Shown here one piece after another: positions 47,023-56,940 of a stretch of DNA of 64,000 bases. Source of the stretch: Sympetrum striolatum (Eukaryota; Arthropoda; Insecta; Odonata; Libellulidae). The stretch covers positions 58,147,454-58,211,453 of the forward strand of contig OX388345.1 of the NCBI GenBank assembly GCA_947579665.1, read 5' to 3'. Under the pieces are notes generated by a model. It was not told where the DNA came from, did no database searches, and saw nothing but the letters and a program-made list of their open reading frames with translations. Within the stretch, counting starts at the first letter, position 1; each line of letters starts with the position of its first letter. Made by a program: the position numbers and the translations under genes.

Positions 47023-47997
47023 GTGCACATAGAGAATTGGATGTGATATCTATTGTTTTCTTCCTGAATGAGCTTGTGACTATTATTTGTAACAGAAATT
47101 AGTTTGATTTCATCCTCATAATTATTTGACAAGTTTAGAGCTGCACAGTTTAGCTTTCTGTAAACAGAGCTTTGGTACGCATACATTTGTTGCAGATCAA
47201 GCCTCTGATGCGCAAAATGTGCCTCCATGGACATTGCTCCATGCTATGCAAGGAATTGCCAGAGCATGGGACAGTGTCACTGCAAACACTATTTCCAACT
47301 GTTGGAGATCAGCTGGTTTTGGTGACACATCAAGTATAGAGACAGAGGAGTTAGTGGAGGTTCCCACACTACAGGACCTCCTCAGTAAAGAAATGGCACA
47401 ACTAAATCAGTACATCCTAGATGCATCCTCTCATGCTGAGTCATATGTCAAGTGTGACTCTCATGTGATAACGCATAACTGCAGTGAATTAAATGAAGAC
47501 GAAATAGATGAGGATGAAGTGAACTTAGATACCTCTTCTACAAGCTATGAAGATGACCCAGAAGCACCTTCCCCCCCCTACAAGGGATGAATTAAGACAC
47601 AATAAAAGTTCTTCACAATTTTCAAATGTTTACTGATGGTGTACCTGATTTATTCGATTATTACCTTTCAGGTATTAACTGATTAAATGAGAAAATCACC
47701 TCATCTTTCACTGAAACTTCCAAAAAACAAAAAAAAATGATGATTATTTTGAAAAGTAAAAAGTTTAGAATTTTGTTTCTGTTGTATTAAACATTAAACT
47801 GAATGTATAATTCATTTTATTGAAGTATTACCTTCCTTTCAATCCCATTTAACTTTATGCTCTGTGTTACTGAAACTGGATTGGTATTGTAGAGATTTCG
47901 ATTGATTGAAAGGAAACCTCAAATTTACAAAGCCCGAATTTTACAAAGTGCAAATTTTTGGGTCCCTTCAACTTCGTAAAATTGAGGTTCTACTGTA

Positions 47998-48276
47998 CTT
48001 GTACCAATACAGAAAGAGAGATGTCCAGGACTGTGCAAATTACAGAGGTATCATTGTTTTGGATTGTTCATTGACCTGGAAAAGGTGTACAACAAGGTGA
48101 CTAGACAGGAAGTTTGGAGGTCCTTCAGAGAGAAAGAAGTACCAGAGAATTATTTAAGGCTACTGAAGGAAATGTACAAAGAGAAAGGGTGGGAGTACAT
48201 CATAGAGAAGAACTGGAGAAGAAAATTAAAAGAAAGTAATGCCGACCCCATACACCATGGGAAAAGGCTGAAATAA
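47998..48276 (+). pseudogene. LINE reverse transcriptase relic, downstream part
   Basis: After the TA target the frame resumes LVPIQKERDVQDCANYRGI (RT block with NYRGI) and, after a shift and loss of the region between, FIDLEKVYNKVTRQEVW and YLRLLKEMYKE (the F-x-D-L-E-K-A-Y-D-x-V block). The first catalytic Asp of the RT is kept in FIDLE; the FADD block is missing. Joins to 43985-44452 across the Tigger insertion. Confidence 0.75.
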
Positions 48277-48294
48277 AGAAGAATATATCAATAG

Positions 48295-48620
48295 AGTAGC
48301 TTTTAATTTTGTTGATGTCATATATTTTTTATGAAGTACATATTGATAAATATTGATTACTTTTACCCTTTTCCTGACTTTGAACCGATACTTATAGAAT
48401 AAATATATTATTTATACTTAAACAACAAAAATTTTCCCCAAAAAATGATAATTTGGGAATGATACTTTGGGTTCTATCATTCTACTAAATATGAACAAAA
48501 TTGTATTAGAAAATTTATGAAACTACCCTCATGAGAATACAAGTACAGTAGTCTAACATGGTCCAGGAGGATGCTGCAGCAGGAGGAAAGAATGAACCTC
48601 AACCTCCTCCAATCAAGTCC
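48295..48620. repeat. ~340-bp inverted repeat, right arm (partner 43030-43375)
   Basis: Complementary counterpart of 43030-43375; see there for shared segments. The arms differ at many positions, so the arrangement is not recent. Confidence 0.75.
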
Positions 48621-49239
48621 TAACAGAATGAGAAGGAAGTGAGAAGTGCTACTTACATTTCTAGATTTGGAATATTTCGGAAATTCAATTCAGGCATGGA
48701 TGCAAGCACACCAAAAATGAAAGAAAAAGGGAATATAAGAATTAATCTACCTAATAAATGAATTAAATACTTAAGAAATTAAACACGAAATTATGCACGA
48801 AAAGCTTAACTAAGAATACGTAAAAGAATATGAGAAAGAATGCACGTACTAAATCAAGACAAGGGCCACGTGAAGAGATTCAATAAAGATTATTAGCCTG
48901 GCCGCATTATCATTTCCGTTTCAAAGTTACGGGGCTGAGGATGAAATTAATGCAACTTTGTGGTATAACATCGTCTCCTAGTCAAGCAACGCGTTAGTTG
49001 AAAGCTAATTAAAACATATTTCCGTAAAAATGAATCATAAACTAATCGAATAATTAAAGGTAAGCCTATTCGTACGGATGGAAACTTTCTGAGATTTTAA
49101 CGTTAGTAACTCTGATGACAAAAAATTTAGATCGAAGCCACAATTATTGAAGATGCGAAAAAATAAGTTATAAATACATGTCATACATACCAAAACCTTG
49201 AGCGATTAGTAAGAATTTCAGACGTAAATGAAGAGTAAC
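48621..49239. other. Intergenic, nothing recognised
   Basis: No gene or clear repeat. Confidence 0.55.
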
Positions 49240-50041
49240 TATATGTATATAAATATAGGGCATGACGTTCAGAATTGTGTTTGGATTCCCTCTCCAAGGA
49301 GAGTCTTGGAGAGGGAATCTGCTCGACTTAAACCGTTCGACTGGTGGCGCAGTGGGTCGAGGCACCTAGGTGCGACGCTGCTTGTATCGGGTTCGAATCC
49401 GGTCGGGAGCTACCTCCGGGATTAGAGGGCCGCCAAACCCACCGGAGGTTCTTCACCAACCTAAATTCGATTCTTCGTCTGAACTGGATTCGAACCCGTA
49501 CATTTAGTGTTGCGGGAGCCTCAGACCCCGCGCTGCCCTCGAACCCGCTTGGCGGGCGGTCCAATCATTAACTCCTAACTTTTTTCTCGATTTATTTTTT
49601 GCTACAAAAAATTCAATTTCAATGCATCCATAAAGCTCACATTTAAAAAAATGCACTGCTGAGCTCAAAGTTTAGCGATACAATTTTTAAAATCCAGACA
49701 ACCCGCTTACAAATGTTATTTTATTGTGAGTGGGTTGCCTGGATTAAAAAAAATAACTTCCGCTGAATTTTGGGCACAGCAGTGCATTTTTCAAAATGTA
49801 AAACCTTTGGAATGCATCCTTCTGACAGGTAAAACGCAAAAATAAATTATTCCGATACATATTGACATTGAATAAACGCATTACTCAACCTGCGCAATCT
49901 CGGAGGAAAATTAAACGCGTGAAACCTAGAATTACCGGGGAAGTGAAATTACTTTTTAAGTTTTCTTTGAGGCGCGGAAAAAAATATAAAAGGTAATAAA
50001 ATCTGAAAAAAGAAATACATACCGTATATTCGAAAATTTTA
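49240..50041 (+). mobile_element. 0.85-kb interspersed repeat with tRNA-like promoter boxes, copy 2
   Basis: Inverted, nearly identical copy of 33585-34432. Plus-strand head at 49340-49410: A-box TGGCGCAGTGGG and B-box GGTTCGAATCC, each a full match to the Pol III internal promoter core. A second B-box on the opposite strand lies at 49487-49497. Copy 1 has about 15-20 extra bases (TTATTTAATG... near 33710-33740) that are missing here. Both ends of the match are sharp, so the element is about 0.8 kb. Confidence 0.75.
49284..49319. repeat. Perfect 15-bp hairpin
   Basis: GATTCCCTCTCCAAG (49284-49298) pairs fully with 49305-49319 round a 6-base loop. Copy 1 of the surrounding element has only part of this pairing. 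Confidence 0.85.
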
Positions 50042-50471
50042 CGATCGATCTTTCGAAAATAAACGTACCTACATAGCTAGAGAATTTAAACAATCGGAAA
50101 AGAGCCGAACGGGAAAATGCAATTTCAATACTTCTCACGCTTAAAAATGTGAATTTGCCCAGAACAGCCCAGAAAATTTTACGGTTTCCTTATGAATTAC
50201 ATAAACGCGAATAACAACGAATATCCCTGTTAAATGGATATGGTGTGGTGGACATGTGATGAGAAGAAACAATATCAACAATTCTCAACTAGACACTGAG
50301 GCATGCAAAAAAACCAAGGTTTAAATCAATGGAATAGATTCATCATTAAGTACCTAGAGGTTATATAGCAAAGAAAAGCTTAGAATGGGGAAAATGCTTG
50401 GGGAGGTCAATATCTAATATCAGGTTAAATGACTGATGTTGAATTTAAAACATACACTGCTGCATAATATA

Positions 50472-51763
50472 GGGGAGACCGGGGCTGGTTGGCCGAGTTT
50501 TGTTTTCGGAATTTCTGTACGCATTTTGGTTTGACTTTTTGAAAAACGGTTTGCTCTGTCATAAAGATACAACCCTTGAGCATATATGTGAATATTTTCA
50601 TCCATGAAAAAAATCAGGAAAAAAGTTATAAACAATCAAATGCGGCACCAAAAATCGGCCAACCAACCCCAGGGCCGGGGTAGGTTGGCCGAGTTTTGTA
50701 AAATATGTGAAAGGTATCAAATGTATCAATGGAAAATATTTATTAGTGTAAAAAAGTTAGTGTACATAGTTTTGTAATATGTAGGTACGTAAAAAAACTC
50801 CGCTCTTTACTTTTTAGTCTTTTTAACATTTTTAGACTTAGTTTCGGCAGCTTTAGTGAACTTTTTCATAGCTCTCGCGGCTTTCTTTTCCTCTGCCAGC
50901 GTACGCTTACGTTTGCTTTCATTTTTCTACTTCTCCAATGCTGCTTTAATTAGGGAATCGGTCTAAATTTCGGTCGATCGGCGTTTACGACCTTGACGCA
51001 TCTTCGAATCAGTTCGTGCACTCGCCTTAGGGAGAGGTATGACGTCTTCAGGGAGGCTTACATCTGCAGCAGATTCTATGCTGATGGACGAGTTTTGTTC
51101 AGGGTTGGGTCGATCTGTGACAAATCCTGCCAGGAACTCCTCAGGAGGAAAAATTTCAGGATTGAAAGGGCACACGCCAGAGACTCTGAAACCAGCTCGA
51201 ATATTGTTCGGTGTGCAGGCGAGTGGAAATACACTGGCTAAGATCCCTGGAATGTCGTAGATGGTCATTGTTTTGCCAGGGTTGTTCGTCATCCACGCAT
51301 CAGAGTAGGTATTTACGAATTTTTTAAATGGATCTGGATTTTTTAAATTTACAACTCGGCCAACCAGCCCCACGCAAAACTCGGCCAACCTACCCCAATG
51401 AATGTTTTCGAGAACGATCACGGTTTACAAAAACAAAAGTGAGGTTACCCTAGAAACTGATATACCATTTTGTAGGGTTTTGAATACCCTTTCAGCGGTA
51501 CCACGTTTTTTGAAATCGGATGGAAATTGACTGGTGTTACGAAGATTACTTAACAAGAACAGAAATTTACTCACCAGTGTCGAAAAAAGAAAAAACGTGC
51601 TCCTGTGCAAACAGCAACACGAAAACACCTGAATTTACGTCGGTACATGGACGAACTAATACCCCACCAAAATCACTATAGATGTCGCCACTGTGCCCAA
51701 TAGTCTTTTTAAAAAAGACACTCGGCCAACCTGCCCCTTCGGCCAACCAGCCCCGGTCTCCCC
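50472..51763 (-). mobile_element. Internally deleted pogo-like DNA transposon, 1.3 kb
   Basis: Inverted ends GGGGAGACCGGGGCTGGTTG (50472) and its complement (to 51763), flanked by TA at 50470-50471 and 51764-51765. The motif (A)CTCGGCCAACC(A/T)(G/A)CCCC recurs just inside both ends, several times. It carries only the C-terminal part of a transposase on the minus strand, so most of the catalytic domain has been deleted. Confidence 0.85.
50808..51421 (-). pseudogene. C-terminal fragment of a pogo/Tigger-like transposase
   Basis: The minus-strand frame from 51421 reads NNPGKTMTIYDIPGILASVF, then FRVSGVCPFNPEIFPPEEFL and VTDRPNPE, typical of the region after the DDE core in insect pogo-like transposases (usually ...ITIYDVAxLxxxA...GFxxTGIxPFNPxxFxxxDF). 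Two in-frame stops lie near 50963 and 50930; a Lys-rich tail ends at a stop near 50808. No DDE residue remains. Confidence 0.75.
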
Positions 51764-51765
51764 TA

Positions 51766-52740
51766 CTTCAACTCAATATAATATATACACTCAATACCCA
51801 ATCTGCTCAATAAATAAAAGTTACTCCCCAAGGTAAAATAATTGCATTCCTTCTAAGTAAGACTTGAAGCATTCCATTTTTCATATATTTTTAAGACCAC
51901 AAAGTTTAAGATTTGTCAATCAGCAATAGAAATATGGAATCCAGGAATGACATTCAGAACTATAGTATATGATAAGAAAGTTTAAAGAATGAAATTGATT
52001 TTAAATGCAATAGAAGCATACAAAATGCATACAAAATCTTCAACTGTAATCTTCTGACACAAACATGGATTTATGTGGAAGACATTCAGGATGATTACCA
52101 GTGTGGGTTTAAATGTAGTAGTAGCACTAATTATTAGATATCCACAGTAAGGTAACCACTGGAGAAGTGCTACAAATATTGGTTTGCATATACTCGTAAT
52201 TAACTTACAATAACATTTTGACTGATTGAATACGAAAGTGATGATTTGTGTATTGAACTCCTTTTTTAATCAAGAAACATTGATTAGAATAGTTGAACTG
52301 ACATTGAAGAAATCCAAATAGAGAGCTTTTGTTGCGGGTGGAGTACTTAGTTTAAGAAAAAAATCTCAGCAACAATAAGAAAGGATGTACTGTCTGCTGA
52401 GTTATTCAACTTAGTTGAAAATTTATAAAACTCTAATAAAGCTTGTTTAATATATGGAGCTAAAATGTGCAACTTACCAAAACAACTTGAGGAAACATTG
52501 ACTTGAAAAGAAAATCGGAATCACCAGGGAAATTAATCAAATAATAAAAGTGAAGGATATTTTAGTTTCTCTAAGTCACTGCAGTAAGCATGGCTGGAAC
52601 AAGTAGAATGAATGGAGTGGAATGCCCAAACTACCACTAAAAGGCAATGAAAAAATTCTAAAGACAATGAAAAGATAGAAGAAGAAAGCAATAAGATCTA
52701 TACAGAGGGGGTATAATAGGAAGTCAGGGTCTTTCCTAAA
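51766..52740. other. Intergenic, no gene recognised
   Basis: AT-rich. 52570-52740 has a purine-rich stretch faintly like a LINE C-terminus, too weak to call. Confidence 0.5.
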
Positions 52741-52744
52741 GTGA

Positions 52745-54162
52745 ATGATGATGATTCTTTATTATTCATAGCCACTAATTTCTTTAACATATCTAAAATT
52801 TCATAATCCTAAGCCAACTGCAGATATGTCTATGATTCAATATGACAATGGACATGGTATATTGCTGTGGGAATGACTGATAAATTTAATTTTAATGCTA
52901 GATGTTTTCTAACCTGTAATTCTTAAATCAACAACTTGTACTTAGTACCACAGAGACGATGAGAAAAGTTAAATTTCTCGAAATAGTCACTGAAACACCT
53001 TGAAACATGTTATCTATATAGGACACTATTCAAGCAAAATACAGAATTTAATGGACCTAGGTTTTGATTATATAGAACAGATGTAACTGGAAAAAGCTAC
53101 ATTAAGTGAATCCGGAAAATGTGGCTGATGTTCCACAAATTCATGTTTTCACATCACCTCACAATGTTGCATGTAATCGTAAACACCAAATGATAACTGC
53201 CTTCCTAACACCTTCGATATAAAACTTGTATCAAATCCCCAAAACAGCAATCAATATAACATATTCCTGAACAATTATGGGTTAGTCTTCCATTCCTTCC
53301 TAATATACCAAGAGAGAGGAACACTTACATGGAAATTGTTCCCTCCTGAAAGCATTTGGGTAGAATTTCAAGTGAAATTTTACCAGCATTGGCGTTGACC
53401 GCAATGGAAAATCAGCTATGGCTCTCCATTTGCCTCTTCTTGTTCCAACTCTCAACTCCAGCTGACACTCAAAAGGCACAGAACTTGAAGCAGGGAAGCA
53501 GCTGTCGCACTCATCAGAAACTGTATCCCAGAATTCTATAGAGGAAGAAATTGTGTTTCATGATGAAATTCTGACAAAAGGTGAGACAATGATATTCAAC
53601 AATTAGGGCATTCAACTGATCCTAATCATACATTGTAAAGTTTATGTAGTTGCATTATCAATCAAAAGCTGTGAGCGATAGCAATGGCGGAATAAAAAAT
53701 GAAACAGAGAAATATTTTTACAAACTGAGGTTAACAGTGTTTAATAGAAGAAAATTGAACAGTGAAAGGAGCAACTCTCCTTTCACTGTTCAAGTAAAGC
53801 AAAGGAACACTACGAATAGTACCTGAATTATAACTTAGGGGCGAAAGACAATCTTAAGAGCTCTTCAGTATTCATAAATACTACTTCTTTAGGCGATACA
53901 TAATCATTTTTATGCACACCATTCACATTTTCTCCAAAAGATTGCTCTTCTGGACGAAATAAAGATCGTTTATTATCACTGAAATGATTTTCCGCGAATC
54001 TATCATAGTAAAAATACCCTTTATTGGTAGATAATATACTTGAATATTTACCAGTAATAATTTTGAGCTAAAATAAACTACAATTACTAAAAATAAGCCA
54101 AAAAACTTACCATGGGTTAAAATAAACAACATAAACAGAAACAAACAGAAATTTCTCTTCAT
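52745..54162 (-). CDS. Candidate small secreted protein gene, three exons (unknown family)
   Basis: Minus strand. Exon 1 54162-54111: ATG and a hydrophobic signal-peptide-like MKRNFCLFLFMLFILTH, ending in phase 1 at a gtaagt donor. Exon 2 53535-53329: acceptor cttcctctatag, donor gtaagt, phase 1 both sides, 69 residues with no stop, including DECDSC, LELRVGTRRGKWRAIADFPL and FHLKFYPNAF. Exon 3 from 53013 (acceptor cctatatag) to TGA at 52928: a short tail with an NLT sequon and a hydrophobic end, LTFLIVSVVLSTSC; AATAAA follows near 52760. Total about 117 residues, four Cys after the signal peptide. TATAAA lies about 30 bases before the ATG, close for a promoter. Exons 1 and 2 fit well; exon 3 is a guess. 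I recognise no family. Confidence 0.42.
53755..53793. repeat. Perfect 17-bp hairpin in the putative intron
   Basis: TTGAACAGTGAAAGGAG (53755-53771) pairs fully with 53777-53793 round the loop CAACT. It sits in intron 1 of the candidate secreted-protein gene. Confidence 0.85.
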
Positions 54163-54191
54163 ACGATCTACTCGAGTGGCGCAACTATCGA

Positions 54192-54197
54192 TTTATA
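54192..54197 (-). promoter_or_regulatory. TATA-like box before the candidate secreted-protein gene
   Basis: TATAAA on the minus strand, about 30 bases before the putative start codon. That leaves almost no 5' UTR, so it may be chance or the start codon may be preceded by another exon. Confidence 0.25.
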
Positions 54198-54292
54198 TCG
54201 AAGAGGGATTTTCAAAACAAATTATAAATATAATGTATAACACATTGCATCCATTTATTGATGGCTGTATTTTTAACACATTCAGTGCGTGT

Positions 54293-54308
54293 GTCACTCA
54301 TGAGTGAC
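54293..54308. repeat. Perfect 16-bp palindrome GTCACTCATGAGTGAC
   Basis: Full dyad in the sequence TTAACACATTCAGTGCG... (TTAA at 54273-54276). The TTAAC start resembles ends of piggyBac-like elements, but no matching right end was found. Confidence 0.6.
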
Positions 54309-54639
54309 GCTGTGAGCACATGCGAGGGGCGTGTGACCTGAGGGACGGTCTTCCTTTCTTTCAATGAGAGCTGGAAGCGCTAGAAGGGACTAGGATGCCG
54401 CTGCTGCCGTTCTTTCTGCATCAGCTTCACTTTAATTGTCCCTTTTCTGACTTAATGGGCGCAGTTTCTGATTTTTTGCTATAATTTTCTTAATTGTTAT
54501 ATTCATTTGGAATTAAGGTTTTACCTTGTAAATAAAAAATTGAAGGCCGGTAAACACCAGTTGTTTCTAAACTACTTATTTACTCTGTTATTGTCGCGTA
54601 CAGTTCGAGGTTAAAGCGGGGACTAATAGAGCATTAGAA

Positions 54640-54741
54640 GTGGATGGAATATAGGGTTTGGAATGGGCGAAAGGTTATAAGTGAGCGGGAATTGTGGGAG
54701 TGGCTAGAGTATAGGGAGAGATGGGAATGGGTGGGTTAGAG
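54640..54741. repeat. G-rich minisatellite, left part
   Basis: Diverged GGGAATGGGTGGG-type repeats running up to the hAT MITE at 54742 and resuming at 55303. Confidence 0.65.
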
Positions 54742-55302
54742 CCGGGGTACTCAACCTTATGCGAAGCGACCTTGCACAGTGTTCGCAAAGCATCAGTAAA
54801 AAGAATATTTACATTTGCTAAAACAGTAATACTTGGGGGATTACAATAGAGGGGATATAGTGAAGGTTCAAGGGGTCAGAAAGTTGGTTGGCCTGGTCTT
54901 GGGTTTCATAAACATCGAGGGTATTAGCATGTCTTAATTTAATCCCTCTTATCGCTGATGTCCAAATTAACAAGACGCGTATCTATGGCATATTTTGTTC
55001 ATTACGCGGATGGGAAGATTCAGCTCGGCTCAGCTTACAAATTTATCAAAATCCCCGTAATCAATGACTAAATGGTGCTTTTCGGAACGCAGAAGTGCAC
55101 ATGCAGCGAAAACCTTCATACCAGATGTATTCCCCATAATCAAATCTTCTTCGGAGGTAAAAACTTTCCCACTTTGTAAGATTGAAATGAAATTATATGA
55201 GTTGGAATATTTTCGATCTTATTTAATATGGAAATTTTGTTTCAAAAGGCCAACGGTTAAGCCTTTTTGTACTCGGGTGCCAAAACAGGTTGAGTACCCC
55301 GG
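54742..55302. mobile_element. 561-bp hAT-type MITE with 8-bp target duplication
   Basis: Perfect 16-bp inverted ends, CCGGGGTACTCAACCT (54742-54757) and its complement (55287-55302), flanked by GGTTAGAG at 54734-54741 and 55303-55310. The CTCAACC end and the 8-bp duplication are typical of hAT elements of the Charlie type. No transposase. The target is the G-rich minisatellite. Confidence 0.88.
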
Positions 55303-55345
55303 GGTTAGAGGGAGGGAAGGGAGTAGGTGGGAAGGTACTTTCCAC
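55303..55345. repeat. G-rich minisatellite, part after the MITE
   Basis: Continues the GGGAGGG(A/T)(A/G)GGG repeat from 54741 across the MITE. Confidence 0.65.
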
Positions 55346-55650
55346 TCATACTTCTACCACTCATACGTCCATTATGAATGTCTCCCACCTTTATAGTCTC
55401 TGCTGACTCCCAACACTTTTGCTCATAATATTCTGTCCGTGTACAGCACACAATTCAAGATGAATGTGCACCACTGTTAACTTTAAGAATAACAGATAAT
55501 TTCCCAAAGAAATTTCATGCACCTCGCTTATGGTGGGATTTTCTGTTACGGTACTCATTCTGTCAGACTATAGTGAGCAAACGCACGACAATAAATTGCT
55601 CCTAATAGAACTGCCCAAAGATATAGAAATTACACATAACTCTGAAGTTG
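55346..55650. other. Unique sequence splitting the minisatellite
   Basis: About 300 bases unlike the repeat on either side; possibly another insertion, but no ends are visible. Confidence 0.45.
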
Positions 55651-56236
55651 GTGGGGTACAAGATGGGAAGGGAGTGAGTGGGTTAGAAGAAAGGCTAGAA
55701 GTAGGTGGGATTGAGGGAGGGATGGGAGTGGGTAGGGAGCGAGTTGGGTAGAGGGTGGGAAAGGGTATTGGGTGGGATAGAGGGAGGGATTGGAATGGGT
55801 GGGAAGGGAGAGGGTTGCAAGGGAGTGGATTGAATGGGAATGGGTGGGTTAGAGGGTGGGGGGAGTGGGTGTGGTAGAGGGCGGGAAGGGATTGGGTGGG
55901 TTAGAGGGTAAGGACTGGGTTTGGTACAGGGTGGCCAGGGAATGGGTGGGATTGGAGTAGGTTGGGTAGAGGGAGGGATGGGAGTGGGTGGGAAGGGATT
56001 GGGTGGGTTAGAGGTTGGGGAGGGATGGGAGTGTGTGGAAAGATAGTGCTTAAGAAGGGAGTGGGTGGGGTAGAGGGTGGGGAGTGTGTTTGGTAGAGGG
56101 TGGCAAGGGAGTGGGTGGGGTAGAGGGTGGGAAGGTAGTGGGTGGGGTAGATGGTGGTATGGGAGTGGGTGGATTAGAGGGAGGGATGGGAGTGGGTAGG
56201 AAGGGAGTGAGTGTGTTAGCGGGTGGGTAGCAAATA
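55651..56236. repeat. G-rich minisatellite, main array (GGGTGGG / GAGGGTGGGA types)
   Basis: About 590 bases of units mixing GGGAGTGGGTGGG, GGTTAGAGGGTGGG and GGGTAGAGGGAGGGATGGGA. Runs of three or more G at close spacing on one strand give high G-quadruplex potential. The long minus-strand open frame (Pro/Ser/Thr/His-rich) is a by-product of the repeat. Confidence 0.85.
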
Positions 56237-56940
56237 TCAAACATTCATATTTTATCAAATACAAGTATGCAATTGTTAAGTACAAAACAATGCAAATGCT
56301 CAGTCAACGTTATGAAAAAATTAGATGAAGAGAGTGGTCATCCTATTAATCCAATTATTTGGAGATATTGAACAAAAAATCTACAGCGAGGGTTTTTTTT
56401 CGGGAACATAATATTACTCTTGCAGACGTACTCCAGATCAGTGTATTCATTTGCTCAGTATCACCTTGTATTTTCTCGATTTCCTGACGGCCTGCGTTAG
56501 CTTGTCGCAATACATAATTTTCTCCTTACTTTATTATCTATCTTCACATCTATTATACACAATTCACAATACACATAACTTCAAAATTTTTTTGATTATT
56601 AATTTAAATATTTTTATCTTCAAACTACGTTGGTTAAGTTTGAGTAAAGGTTTGGCTTGAAATATTGTCGAAATATATTAGATTTGCAGAAGAGTGCATT
56701 CTATCTTCTTATGAAGACAAATTATAATAACAAGCGAGCGAAAATAACGAGCGATTTTTTTAACATTGAAACGGCGGCGATCGGATAATTTTTCACCCAA
56801 TAGCTCTTTTCGGATTTTTTTCCATATCATGTTTAATATTCCATCTGTTGCTCCTAGTTATTCCTCCATCGAGATTTTTTATGATAATAATTGTCCAATT
56901 CCGAAAGGTTTTTTGACAAGGGGGAAAGAAATGCGGAAGT
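56237..56940. other. Intergenic, nothing recognised
   Basis: AT-rich, no supported feature. Confidence 0.55.

Larger units (their letters stand above)
45229..47590 (+). pseudogene. Tigger/pogo-like transposase (CENP-B HTH plus DDE), broken
   Basis: 45229-45402: Lys-rich start and a CENP-B/psq-type helix-turn-helix (TKRSIIKEVRDRGQ, IARKYGISLSTL). 45403-45690: frameshifted and stopped, still showing PISGPIL and FKASNGWLDRFNKRYGI, the second DNA-binding part. 45693-46142: DDE core with NLDETG (first Asp), LLVDNAPVH (second) and, after an in-frame TAG at 46140, QPLDMGIINSIK (third). 47196-47590: C-terminal part (WTLLHAMQGIARAWDSV..., acidic end). The gap 46227-47195 may be an intron or an insertion. 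Clearly inactive. Confidence 0.85.
44455..47995 (+). mobile_element. Tigger/pogo-type DNA transposon, 3.5 kb, TA target duplication
   Basis: Left end CAGTAGAACCCCGTTTTTAC at 44455, right end complementary (CTTCGTAAAATTGAGGTTCTACTG to 47995), flanked by TA at 44453-44454 and 47996-47997. Ends are followed by repeats of TTTTACGAA-type motifs. It holds a broken DDE transposase (45229-47590) and a SINE at 46893-47022, and is longer than most Tigger elements because of about 0.95 kb between the transposase core and its C-terminal part. Confidence 0.88.

Noticed and set aside
49340..49410. A functional tRNA gene
   Set aside because: A- and B-boxes match, but the ends do not form an acceptor stem and the sequence recurs as part of a longer repeat.
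54273..54308. piggyBac-like end (TTAAC... with a palindrome)
   Set aside because: No complementary right end or TTAA partner found.
55695..56285. 196-codon Pro/Ser/Thr-rich minus-strand frame, mucin-like
   Set aside because: Produced by the G-rich minisatellite; no signal peptide or non-repeat coding part.
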